Below, in pieces: positions 35,539 to 43,963 of a stretch of 64,000 nucleotides of DNA. The stretch lies in assembly GCF_000327065.1 (NCBI RefSeq), contig NC_019936.1, positions 3,066,001 to 3,130,000 of the forward strand, given 5' to 3'. This DNA comes from Stutzerimonas stutzeri RCH2 (GTDB taxonomy: Bacteria; Pseudomonadota; Gammaproteobacteria; Pseudomonadales; Pseudomonadaceae). The number at the start of each line of letters is the position of its first letter. The first letter of the stretch is position 1. A program made the position numbers and the translations under genes. The notes under the pieces are model-generated. The model was not told the DNA's origin and ran no database searches. It worked only from the letters and a program-made list of their open reading frames with translations.

Positions 35539-37617
35539 TTACAGCGGACCGATGCTGGTGCAGCTATGTGCAGTCTTGGCGTGCTTTTGCAGTACCGGCA
35601 GCTGCGGGCGGTGCTTGCCACTGGTGACGTCCAGCGACAGTGCGTACTCACCCCACCAGGGACCTGCTGCCCAGTAGGTGCTGGGGATGCAGTTCTGACG
35701 CAGGTAGGTCATCAGGTTGTCAGTGGCGACGATGGCCGACGGCGAGAAGTCTGGGACGCCGTGCTCACCGATGTAACCGCGCAGCTTGTTCTGCTTCAGC
35801 CATTCAACGAAGGGCTTGACGCGATTGACACCAATCATCGGATCGAACTGCTCGGTCTTGTCGAAGTAGTTACCCGAGAAGTCCTTGTCGACATACATGT
35901 GCGCTTCGTACACCAGGTTGTTCTTCGGATCGCGCATCCACGGATTGGTGATCAGCTGGGTGTTGTAGTACGGCCAGTGGAAGGCACTCGACCAACGATC
36001 ACCCGCTACGTAGATCCAGCGCTTGGAGTCAACAGTACGGATTGCCTGTGCAGCAGCCAGGGCAGCCTGAGGCCAGAGCCCGTTGGTGGAGTGCGGCTCG
36101 TTCATCAGGCCGTAGCCTTCGACCGCCGGATGGCTGACCACTTCCTGCACGATCTGCTTCCACACCGCGGCGAAGGAGCTGATGGGTACCTCATTGGAGC
36201 CGATCAACTTGCCGAAGTAACGGTAGTAGTTGTGCAGGTCCAGAATCACCTTGACGTTGTGCTTCTGGGCAAAGTCCAGCGACTGCTTCAGGCGCGCCAG
36301 CTCTACCGTGTTGAGCGGAGTGCCCAGCTTGGGCTGGATGCGCTCCCAGAGGAACGGCAGGCGAACCAGCGGCATGCCCAGGTCGGCGTACTTCTTGTAG
36401 TACGACTCGGCCGGATAGGTGTAGTTGGTGCCATGGGTGCCCGGAACTACCGAGGGACCAAAACCAGCACCGGAGAGGTTGACGCCGACCAGCAGTGGTT
36501 TGCCATTGGTGGTGTCCGGGGCTGAAGGCGCCGGAGCCGGTGTCACGGTGGTTGGAGGGGTTGTCACCGACGGCGCGGAAGGCGCGCTGCTGGCCGACTC
36601 GCTAATCACGGAAACGGTCTTTGGATAACCAACCGTGGAACCGTTGATGGCAGCTCCTTCGAGGAACACGCTCATGTTGCTGCCGACCTGCTGGGCGCGC
36701 AGGACCTTGCGCACCTGACCATCAGCGAGCCTTACCGAAGCACCCGCCTTGAACGCTGCGATGTTGGCACTGCTGGCCTGGATCGAGAAACCCGGAGAAG
36801 TGCGGTACACGCCGTTCAGCCAGTCGGTGTTCGTGAAGCTGTTCAGATTGCTGGTGGCGACCACTGAAGGCGCTGGAGCAGTGGGCGCAGGAGCGGTCGC
36901 GGTAGTAGTAGCCAGCGACAACTTGTTCGGTGCACCGACCACACTTCCATTCACCGCAGCGCCATCGAGATAGACGCTCATATTGGCGCCCGCTACTTGC
37001 ACCTGGGTAACTTTGCGAACCTGACCATCGGCCAGTTTTACCGAAGCACCCACCTTGAATGCATTCTTGTTGGCGTCATTGGCTGGAATGGAGAAACCGG
37101 GCGACTTGCGCCATACCCCATTGAGCCAGTCAGTATTGGTAAACGCATTAATACTGGTGGAATGCGCAGCGACCGTTGCCGGTGCAGTCAGCGTAGGTGT
37201 GGAAGTAGCCGGAGCGGAAGTCGCTGTACCTACGGTACTGACCATCTGCGGAGCACCAACCTTGTTACCGTCCAGCTTGGCGCCTTCGAGGAAGATGCTC
37301 ATGTTGCTGCCGACGATCTGCTGACGGCTGATCGTGCGAACCTGGCCGTCAGCCAGCTTCACCGAAGCACCCGCCTTGAATGCGGCCTGGTTGGCAGCGC
37401 TGGCCGGAATGGAGAACCCGGCGCCCGTGCGCCATATACCATTGAGCCAATCGGTATTGGTAAAGGCGTTGACCTTCGTCGAGACGGAGGCAGCTGCGAC
37501 AGTGGTCGAAGCAGCAGCGTAAGGAACCGTTACAACGGTGACGCCGCCCATGAGGGCAGCCATGGCGATGGAAGCGACGAGTGCCTTGCGGGCACCGGAA
37601 AACAGGTTGGTGGACAT
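35539..37617 (-). CDS. secreted GH5 glycoside hydrolase with three N-terminal repeats
   Basis: A 692-residue secreted enzyme. The signal peptide covers about residues 1-36. Three repeats of ~74 residues start with FTNTDWLNG at 52, 159 and 261 and are joined by Pro/Ala/Thr-rich linkers. The GH5 barrel spans ~375-692: acid/base Glu507 in GLMNEPHS and nucleophile Glu618 in GYIGEHGVP. Such enzymes cut beta-1,4-glucans or related polymers such as exopolysaccharide. The repeats are unlike standard cellulose-binding modules I know and may bind the cell surface or a polysaccharide. It is a single-gene unit with its own terminator. Confidence 0.9.
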   Translation of the reverse strand: MSTNLFSGARKALVASIAMAALMGGVTVVTVPYAAASTTVAAASVSTKVNAFTNTDWLNGIWRTGAGFSIPASAANQAAFKAGASVKLADGQVRTISRQQIVGSNMSIFLEGAKLDGNKVGAPQMVSTVGTATSAPATSTPTLTAPATVAAHSTSINAFTNTDWLNGVWRKSPGFSIPANDANKNAFKVGASVKLADGQVRKVTQVQVAGANMSVYLDGAAVNGSVVGAPNKLSLATTTATAPAPTAPAPSVVATSNLNSFTNTDWLNGVYRTSPGFSIQASSANIAAFKAGASVRLADGQVRKVLRAQQVGSNMSVFLEGAAINGSTVGYPKTVSVISESASSAPSAPSVTTPPTTVTPAPAPSAPDTTNGKPLLVGVNLSGAGFGPSVVPGTHGTNYTYPAESYYKKYADLGMPLVRLPFLWERIQPKLGTPLNTVELARLKQSLDFAQKHNVKVILDLHNYYRYFGKLIGSNEVPISSFAAVWKQIVQEVVSHPAVEGYGLMNEPHSTNGLWPQAALAAAQAIRTVDSKRWIYVAGDRWSSAFHWPYYNTQLITNPWMRDPKNNLVYEAHMYVDKDFSGNYFDKTEQFDPMIGVNRVKPFVEWLKQNKLRGYIGEHGVPDFSPSAIVATDNLMTYLRQNCIPSTYWAAGPWWGEYALSLDVTSGKHRPQLPVLQKHAKTAHSCTSIGPL

Positions 37618-37643
37618 TGAGTCTCTCCGGAACTTACTACTTC

Positions 37644-37658
37644 AAAGGCGGAGCCTTT
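37644..37658 (-). promoter_or_regulatory. small hairpin in the 5' leader of the GH5 gene
   Basis: AAAGGC-GGA-GCCTTT perfect 6-bp stem 26 bp before the GH5 start. It could influence translation or be incidental. Confidence 0.35.
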
Positions 37659-38153
37659 AAAAAGTGACGGGAGGTCGATAAGTCGTGGGCGATGCTTTGA
37701 AAGGAAGCCGCGTTGTCACAACAAACGAACCGTTCTACAAGAAATTTTCCGCCGTCCACCCCCTGAACAAACCGGTAAATCGTCTTGCGTGGCGGCTTTA
37801 TAATAGGTTCTAAAAAATAATGGAAATCCATGTGGCGTAAAACTATCGCCAATAAGCCGCCATATATTCGTCACCGATATTAAGTTGCCATTATATAAAT
37901 AGGTGCAGATATCGATCTGATATCACGCTTAGCCCCCTTGCTAGAGGAACTTGTCGCTCTGGCTGCGACGGTTTTTTGAATCCGTCAACTTTCGAGCGGC
38001 ATTAAATCCTATGATTTTCGCCCGACGAACGGCGCAACTTATTTGCTTAAGTAAGACGGTATTAATCCCGGACGAACCCTAAAAGCCGGGCAACCGTTGG
38101 CGCGCTTATGGGGTCAAAAAAGCAAGGTCCAACAGACGCAAACGGAGGTAGCG
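37659..38153. other. A+T-rich gene-free region between divergent genes
   Basis: About 495 bp, markedly richer in A+T than the surroundings, holding TATAAT at 37799-37804 and a TATATAA run near 37894. A 71-residue minus-strand frame (37637-37852) lacks family signs. The promoter of the GH5 gene and that of the DUF2945 gene should be here. Unusual base composition could mark an old insertion scar. Confidence 0.45.
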
Positions 38154-38366
38154 ATGAGCCATAAATTCAAAGTCGGCGATCACGTGAGCTGGAACTCGGA
38201 AGCGGGACGGGTTCGCGGTCGCATTACTCGCGTTCACACGGCCGACACCGAGTTCATGGGCCGGACCCGGCGTGCCAGCCCGGATGCACCGCAGTACGAG
38301 ATCAAGAGCGACAAGACCGATCACGTGGCGATGCATAAAGAGTCGGCGCTGACCAAGCTGGACTGA
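38154..38366 (+). CDS. DUF2945 / TUDOR-like small protein
   Basis: A 70-residue protein starting MSHKFKVGDHVSWNSEAGRVRGRI, matching the hypervirulence-associated TUDOR-domain family (DUF2945). The strand-rich layout with VGDHVSWNSEAG and YEIKSDKTDHVAMHKES is typical. GGAGG lies 5 bp before the ATG at 38154. Members are small, often next to DUF488 genes, as here (3 bp gap). Molecular role unknown. Confidence 0.88.
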   Translation: MSHKFKVGDHVSWNSEAGRVRGRITRVHTADTEFMGRTRRASPDAPQYEIKSDKTDHVAMHKESALTKLD

Positions 38367-38369
38367 CTC

Positions 38370-38951
38370 ATGACTGACGCACTGACCGTCTGGACGATAG
38401 GCCATTCGAACCGCTCGCTGGACGCGTTCGTCGAGCTGCTGCAGCTGCACGGCATCGAAGCCATTGCCGATGTGCGCCGCTTTCCGGGCTCGCGGCGGCT
38501 GCCGCAATTCGGCGGCGAAGCGCTGCGTGGCGCATTAAGTGAAAAAGGCATCGGCTATGCCTGGCTCGAGGAGCTCGGTGGTCGCCGGCGACCTCTGAAG
38601 GATTCGCCCAACCTTGCATGGCGCAACAGCTCGTTCCGCGGCTACGCCGATCACCTGCAGAGCGCCGAGTTCGACCGAGGTTTGCATTGCCTGCTGGAGA
38701 TGGCGGCGCGACAGCGTACGGCAATGATGTGCGCCGAGGTGCTCTGGTGGCGCTGCCATCGCTCGCTGGTGTCCGATGTGCTGAAAACCCGCGGCATCGA
38801 AGTGCTGCACATCCAGGATGACAAGCCGCCCGCGGCCCATCCGTTCACCGCCCCTGCCAGGCTGGTCGACGGCCACCTGAGCTATGCGGCGGGGCAAGGC
38901 GAGCCTCTGCGAAAGGAAGCTGGAAGCCGGCAGATCGATCTCGATCTGTAA
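38370..38951 (+). CDS. DUF488 family protein
   Basis: A 193-residue protein with the DUF488 start VWTIGHSNRSLDAFVELLQLHGIEAIADVRRFPGSRRLPQF and the conserved cysteine/arginine segment MMCAEVLWWRCHRSLVSD. The family is widespread and uncharacterised; the Cys-rich segment suggests metal or nucleic-acid binding. Starts 3 bp after the DUF2945 gene, so they form a two-gene operon. A hairpin follows before a convergent gene. Confidence 0.88.
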   Translation: MTDALTVWTIGHSNRSLDAFVELLQLHGIEAIADVRRFPGSRRLPQFGGEALRGALSEKGIGYAWLEELGGRRRPLKDSPNLAWRNSSFRGYADHLQSAEFDRGLHCLLEMAARQRTAMMCAEVLWWRCHRSLVSDVLKTRGIEVLHIQDDKPPAAHPFTAPARLVDGHLSYAAGQGEPLRKEAGSRQIDLDL

Positions 38952-38970
38952 CGGCGTGCGCTGCGTGCGG

Positions 38971-38991
38971 GGGCGGCCATTGCAGCCGCCC
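38971..38991. terminator. hairpin between convergent genes
   Basis: GGGCGGC-N7-GCCGCCC perfect stem between the DUF488 and the S1-domain genes. No T-run; terminator function is likely but not certain. Confidence 0.55.
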
Positions 38992-38999
38992 TGCTTGGT

Positions 39000-39836
39000 T
39001 TAGCTGCGCTCGATTCGATCTGGATGGATGACGATACGGCCCTGTTTGTACAGGCCGCCGATGGCCTTCTTGAAGTTGCCCTTGCTCACGCCGAAACGGC
39101 GTGCGATTTCCTCTGCCGGGCTTTTGTCGCTGACATCCAGTGAACCCTGATTCTCCTCCAGCTTCTGCAGGATCAGCGCCTGCAGGGCATCGGTCGCCTC
39201 GCTGCCGACCGGTTGCAGGCTCAGGCTGATCTTGCCGTCTGCACGCAGCTCCTTGATATAGCCACGCTCGCGCATGCCGCCGCGGAGGAATTTGAACGCC
39301 TCGTTCTTGTGAATCAGGCCCCAATGCTGGCCGCTGATGATGGCCTTGAAGCCCAGGTCGGTCGCCTCGACGATCAGCAGGTCCACCGCCTCGCCCACCT
39401 TGTAATTGGCCGGGGTCTTTTCCAGATAGCGATCCAGGCGTGCGGTGGCGGTGATGCGTCGGGTGCGCTTGTCGATGTAGACGTAGACCACACAGTAATC
39501 GCCGACCTGCAACGGCCGCTTCTCTTCCGAGTGCGGCAGCAGCAGATCCTTGGGCAGCCCCCAGTCGAGGAACAGTCCGACACGGTTGATCTCGGCGACC
39601 TTGAGACTGGCGAACTCGCCGACCTGCACCTTGGGTTTCTCCGTGGTGGCGATCAGCTTGTCCTCGCTGTCGAGGTAGATGAATACGTTCAGCCAGTCAT
39701 CCACCTCGGTCGGCGTGTCCTTGGGGATGTAGCGGTTGGGCAGCAGGATCTCGCCGTCCGGTCCGCCGTCGAGATAGAGGCCGAAACCGGTGTGCTTGAC
39801 GATTTGCAGGCTGTTGTAGCGTCCGATTGCGGCCAT
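39000..39836 (-). CDS. CvfB-like S1-domain RNA-binding protein
   Basis: A 278-residue cytoplasmic protein with tandem S1-type beta-barrels: LQIVKHTGFGLYLDGGPDGEILLP, VAEINRVGLFLDWGLPKDLLLPHSE and DLLIVEATDLGFKAIISGQHWGLIHKNEAF. A winged-helix closes it (SPAEEIARRFGVSKGNFKKAIGGLYKQGRI). This is the layout of CvfB/YitL, an RNA-binding regulator of virulence genes in Staphylococcus. In pseudomonads it is conserved and of unknown role. Monocistronic between convergent and codirectional neighbours. Confidence 0.9.
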   Translation of the reverse strand: MAAIGRYNSLQIVKHTGFGLYLDGGPDGEILLPNRYIPKDTPTEVDDWLNVFIYLDSEDKLIATTEKPKVQVGEFASLKVAEINRVGLFLDWGLPKDLLLPHSEEKRPLQVGDYCVVYVYIDKRTRRITATARLDRYLEKTPANYKVGEAVDLLIVEATDLGFKAIISGQHWGLIHKNEAFKFLRGGMRERGYIKELRADGKISLSLQPVGSEATDALQALILQKLEENQGSLDVSDKSPAEEIARRFGVSKGNFKKAIGGLYKQGRIVIHPDRIERS

Positions 39837-39877
39837 GTGGGCGGTCCCGAATATAAAGGCGGCGATTCTAGCGCCAG

Positions 39878-42208
39878 TCAGCGTGGCAATGCATAGGCGA
39901 TCACCGAATCACCGGCCTTGGTGCCCAGCGAACCGTGTCCGCCAGCGACCACCACGACCATCTGCCGGCCGGAGCGGCTCTGGTAGGTCATCGGCGTGGC
40001 CTGGCCTCCCGCCGGCAGACGCGCCTTCCACAATTCGCGTCCGGTCATTACGTCGTAGGCGCGCAGGTAGTAGTCCAGCGTGCCGCTCAGGAACGCGACG
40101 CCGCCAGCAGTAAGCATCGGCCCGCCGAGGTTGGGCACGCCCATCTTGAATGGCAGCGGAATCGGCGAGCGATCGCGTACGGTGCCGTTCTTGCGCAGCC
40201 AATGGGTCTTGCCGGTGCGCAGATCGGCCCCAGCCACATAGCCCCATGGCGGCGCGGTGCATGGCAGGCCGATGGGCGAGACGAAGGCCTTCAGCTCCAC
40301 CGCAAACGGCGAACCGAAATTCTCGTTGAGGAACGGCTCCTGCTCGGATACGTAGGTCGTTTCAGCGTCCTCGCGCGGGATCAGTTTCGAGGTGAAGGCG
40401 AGATAGGCCGGGGTGCTGAAGACCATCTGCCGCACCGGGTCGACGGCCACGCCGCCCCAGTTGAACACGCCGAAGTTGCCCGGATGCACCAGCGTGCCCT
40501 GGGTTGAAGGCGGCGTGTAACGGCCTTCGTAGCGCAGGGAATGGAACTGGATATGGCACATCATCTGGTCGATCAGCGTGGCGCCCCACAGGTCCTTGCC
40601 CTGCAGCTTCGGCGGCTCGTAGGACAGCGCCGACGCCGGCTGCGTCTTGGCGACCCAGTCGCCTTCGGCCGCACCCTGCGGCGCGGGTACCTCGCGCACC
40701 GGCAGGATCGGCTCGCCGGTGCGGCGATCCAGCACATAGATGTCACCCTGCTTGGTCGGCGCCACCACGGCGGGAACCGGACCGTTCTCGGTCTGGATGT
40801 CGACCAGGCTCGGCTGCGCCGGCACGTCCATGTCCCAGAGATCATGGCGCACGGTCTGGAATACCCAGCGCAACTGGCCGCTGTCCAGATCCAGCGCGAC
40901 GATGGACGATGAAAAACGCTCGCTGTTCTCGTTGCGCCGACCACCCCACTGGTCCGGCACCTGATTGCCCAGCGGCACGTAGACCATGCCCAAGGCCTCA
41001 TCGGCGCTGGAGATACTCCAGCTGTTCGGACTGCTGGGGCTATAGGTCTGCCCCGCGGCGATGGGCTCGGTGGCGTCGGGGTTGCCGGGGTCCCAGTTCC
41101 ACTTCAGTTGGCCGGTATAGACGTCATAGGCACGGATGACGCCAGACGGCTCCTGAGCACGCACGTTATCGTTCACCGCGCCGCCGATGATGACCAGATC
41201 CCGCGCCACCACCGGCGGCGAGGTGGAGTAATAGAAGCCTTCTTTCGCGTGGGGCATGTTTGCCCACAGGTCGATCTCGCCGTTGTCAGCGAAGCCGGGG
41301 CAGATTTCGCCGGTCTTGGCATCCAGGGCGATCAGCCGCGCGTCCGCCGTGGGCATGAACAGCCGCTGCCGGCAGGCCTGGACATCGCTGCCCTGCGGCG
41401 CAGCGTGATAGGACAGGCCACGGCAGGTCAGGTGCTGGCGGTTGACCGAGTGCGGCACCTTGGGATCGAAGCGCCAGCGCTCCTGGCCGGTTTCGGCATC
41501 CAGGGCGATCACCAGATTATGCGGCGTACACAGATAGAGGCTGTCGTCGACCTTGAGCGGCGTGACTTCGTAGGTGGTTTCGTCCGGATCATCCGGACCA
41601 CGCAGATCACCGGTCTGGTAATGCCAGACCGGTTCGAGGCGGTCGACATTCTGCGGCGTGATCTGCGCCAGCGGCGAATAACGCTGGCCGTGCTGGCTGC
41701 GCCCATAAGCATGCCAGTCGCCCGCCGGCACGCTATCGTCCGCAGCAGGGGCTTGGGCCAGCGGAGCCGGCAACATGCCCTTGATGTCGTGGCCGTCGTG
41801 TCCCACCGCATACACCGTCGCCGCGCCCCAAAGCCCGACCGCCAGCATCAGCGGCAGCGCCGCACCACCCCAGGCACGAAAGCCGAAATGCTGCCAGCCG
41901 AGGCGCCGGGCGATCCACGGCGTCAGCAGCCACAGCCCGAACGGCGCGATGATGCTGCCGCGTGGCGCCAGCTGCCACCAGTCCAGCCCCACCTCGTAGA
42001 CCGCCCAGCCGAGCGCACCAAGCATGAGCAATGCGTAGACCCACAAGGCGGTGCGACGTCGCATCAGCAACAAGACACCGGTCAGCAGGAATCCCGCCGC
42101 CACGATGGCGAAATACCAGGTACCGCCCAGGCTGACGACCTTGGCGCCACCGACGCCGAGTGCAATGCCAACGATGATGCAGAACAATCCGCTGATAACC
42201 ACAGCCAC
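39878..42208 (-). CDS. gcd: membrane PQQ-dependent glucose dehydrogenase
   Basis: A 776-residue quinoprotein. Five N-terminal membrane helices span about residues 1-130. The periplasmic eight-bladed propeller has W-motif repeats and the expected catalytic region: DMDVPAQPSLVDIQ (catalytic Asp) and VVAPTKQGDIYVLDRRTG (PQQ-contacting Lys). It oxidises glucose to gluconolactone and feeds electrons to ubiquinone. Quinate/shikimate dehydrogenases share this family, but the sequence is closest to the glucose type by eye. The start is GTG at 42208 with GGGAG upstream. It sits beside a soluble PQQ sugar dehydrogenase gene. No PQQ synthesis genes are in the window. Confidence 0.88.
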   Translation of the reverse strand: MAVVISGLFCIIVGIALGVGGAKVVSLGGTWYFAIVAAGFLLTGVLLLMRRRTALWVYALLMLGALGWAVYEVGLDWWQLAPRGSIIAPFGLWLLTPWIARRLGWQHFGFRAWGGAALPLMLAVGLWGAATVYAVGHDGHDIKGMLPAPLAQAPAADDSVPAGDWHAYGRSQHGQRYSPLAQITPQNVDRLEPVWHYQTGDLRGPDDPDETTYEVTPLKVDDSLYLCTPHNLVIALDAETGQERWRFDPKVPHSVNRQHLTCRGLSYHAAPQGSDVQACRQRLFMPTADARLIALDAKTGEICPGFADNGEIDLWANMPHAKEGFYYSTSPPVVARDLVIIGGAVNDNVRAQEPSGVIRAYDVYTGQLKWNWDPGNPDATEPIAAGQTYSPSSPNSWSISSADEALGMVYVPLGNQVPDQWGGRRNENSERFSSSIVALDLDSGQLRWVFQTVRHDLWDMDVPAQPSLVDIQTENGPVPAVVAPTKQGDIYVLDRRTGEPILPVREVPAPQGAAEGDWVAKTQPASALSYEPPKLQGKDLWGATLIDQMMCHIQFHSLRYEGRYTPPSTQGTLVHPGNFGVFNWGGVAVDPVRQMVFSTPAYLAFTSKLIPREDAETTYVSEQEPFLNENFGSPFAVELKAFVSPIGLPCTAPPWGYVAGADLRTGKTHWLRKNGTVRDRSPIPLPFKMGVPNLGGPMLTAGGVAFLSGTLDYYLRAYDVMTGRELWKARLPAGGQATPMTYQSRSGRQMVVVVAGGHGSLGTKAGDSVIAYALPR

Positions 42209-42379
42209 GGCCCATCTCCCTCGATCTTGTTATCGAACCCGCCAGACTTCCGATGGCCAGCAGGCGTGGCCATCAATGAGAGTGGGACAGGCGATGGGCG
42301 GGAATGCTCCGTGGGATAAGAAGATTGGCGCGACACAGATGGTCGACGGCGGCACCGACCGTGCCGCCATGCCTGCAGA

Positions 42380-43528
42380 TCACTCGGCCTGCAAGCCCAC
42401 CTGCAGCAGCTTGCCGTCGCCGGCGTCGGTCAGCAGGTAGACGTAGCCGTCGGGGCCGACCCGGACATCGCGGATGCGCGCGCCGAGATCCTTGAGCAGG
42501 CGCTCCTCACCAACGATACGATCGCCATCGAGCCGCAGGCGAATCAGCGACTGGTCCACCAGCGCGCCGATGAACAGGCTGTGTTGCCAGGCCGCAAAGC
42601 GCTCGCCATCGTAGAACGCCATGCCGCTGACGCCCGGCGACTTCCCCCAGACATGATGGGGCTGCTCGGTACCCTCCACCGCCTTACCCTTGGCCTCGGG
42701 GATCGGCAGCATGCTGTAGTTGATGCCGTGGGTCGCCAGCGGCCAGCCGTAGTTCTTGCCGGCCTGGGGAATGTTCACCTCGTCGCCACCGCGCGGGCCG
42801 TGTTCGTTAGTCCAGAGCACGCCGCTCCACGGGTTGAGTGCGGCGCCCTGCTGATTGCGGTGGCCGTAGGACCAGATCTCCGGCCGCACGCCCTCCTGGC
42901 CGATGAATGGATTATCGTCCGGCACGCTGCCGTCCAGACCGATGCGCACCACCTTGCCCTGGTGCTTGTCGAGGTCCTGCGAGGTCGGTCGCTGATTGTT
43001 CTCACCGAGCGCGACGAACAGATGTCCGTCGTTATCGAAGACCAGCCGCGAACCGAAGTGGATGCCGGTGGACAGCTTCGGCAGCTGGCGGAAGATGACT
43101 TCGAAGTTCTCGAGCTTCGAGTGATCATCGCTCAGCCGCCCACGCCCCACCGCGGTGCCGGCCTTGCCCTGTTCGCCCGCCTCGGCGTAGGTCAGGTAGA
43201 CCAGACGATCGGACTCGAAGTCCGGAGACAGACGCACGTCCAGCAGCCCGCCCTGGGCCTGGGCGAATACTTCAGGTACGCCTTCAAGCGGCTTGGAGCG
43301 GCTGCCGTCCAGCCCGACCAGTCGTAAACGACCGGGCCTTTCGGTCACCAGCATGTGCTCGCCGTCCGGCAGAAATGCCAGCGCCCAGGGATTCTCGAAG
43401 CCCGCGGCGATCTCGCGGACCGTCACCTCGCCGGCCTCACTGGGATAGCGCTGCGCTTCGGCGAAAACCTGGAACGAAGCGGCAATGGCGAAACCGCAGA
43501 GCGTGGTGCAAAAGGCATGACGCAGCAT
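42380..43528 (-). CDS. soluble PQQ-dependent aldose sugar dehydrogenase
   Basis: A 382-residue periplasmic protein with a signal peptide (MLRHAFCTTLCGFAIAASFQVFA). It is a six-bladed beta-propeller of the sGDH/YliI type: LAFLPDGEHMLVTERPGRLRLV, GGLLDVRLSPDFESDRLVYLTYAE, LSTGIHFGSRLVFDNDGHLFVALGE, WSYGHRNQQGAALNPWSGVLWTNEHGPRGGDEVN and DVRVGPDGYVYLLTD. These hold the PQQ-, Ca- and sugar-binding residues of the family. It should oxidise aldoses in the periplasm. GGAGGACC before the ATG is a strong ribosome-binding site. 171 bp separate it from gcd downstream. Confidence 0.92.
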   Translation of the reverse strand: MLRHAFCTTLCGFAIAASFQVFAEAQRYPSEAGEVTVREIAAGFENPWALAFLPDGEHMLVTERPGRLRLVGLDGSRSKPLEGVPEVFAQAQGGLLDVRLSPDFESDRLVYLTYAEAGEQGKAGTAVGRGRLSDDHSKLENFEVIFRQLPKLSTGIHFGSRLVFDNDGHLFVALGENNQRPTSQDLDKHQGKVVRIGLDGSVPDDNPFIGQEGVRPEIWSYGHRNQQGAALNPWSGVLWTNEHGPRGGDEVNIPQAGKNYGWPLATHGINYSMLPIPEAKGKAVEGTEQPHHVWGKSPGVSGMAFYDGERFAAWQHSLFIGALVDQSLIRLRLDGDRIVGEERLLKDLGARIRDVRVGPDGYVYLLTDAGDGKLLQVGLQAE

Positions 43529-43706
43529 GATGGTCCTCCGGATTGTTCAATGTCGCGAAACCTGCGTAGCCGCTTCATTGAAGACCAGACGGCAGCCTTG
43601 GTGGTTGCCAAAAACGCATCAAGAAATGACGGGGCACAAATAACTGAACAAAATTTGATCAAATCTGTATAATGCCCGGTTCGACTGATTAAAGGACAAG
43701 CGACCC

Positions 43707-43886
43707 ATGGCTACGAAAACCACCAGCGCCAAGCGCAAACCCGAACCCGCCTCTGAAACCAGCCAATCCCTTGCTGCGCAAATGGCGGCATTCCTCAAGG
43801 CCGGCGGTGAGGTCCAGACCATCCCCAACGGCGTCAGTGGCCAGACCAACGGTCCGTCCCGCCAGATCACCATCAGCAAGAAGTGA
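43707..43886 (+). CDS. small protein with SutA-like C-terminal motif
   Basis: A 59-residue protein starting MATKTTSAKRKPEP, basic and disordered at first, then SLAAQMAAFLKAGGEVQTIPNGVSG. The MAAFLKAGGEVQ part resembles the end of the Pseudomonas RNA-polymerase-binding protein SutA (AMEEFLARGGKVQEI), but the acidic N-terminal part of SutA is missing. It has its own AAAGGAC ribosome-binding site. Candidate small regulator; the link to SutA is by eye only. Confidence 0.7.
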   Translation: MATKTTSAKRKPEPASETSQSLAAQMAAFLKAGGEVQTIPNGVSGQTNGPSRQITISKK

Positions 43887-43963
43887 TCATCTGAACCGCT
43901 TTCGGCGAGCCTGCAGTTTGGCTCGCCGCGTTCAACCCCTCCTTTCTCGTCTTCGAGCGCACC

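Noticed and set aside
35144..35627. Short frames on both strands in the intergenic region
   Set aside because: They overlap each other, cross a terminator and lack ribosome-binding sites.
37637..37852. 71-codon minus-strand frame
   Set aside because: A+T-rich leader of the GH5 gene with no recognisable protein features.
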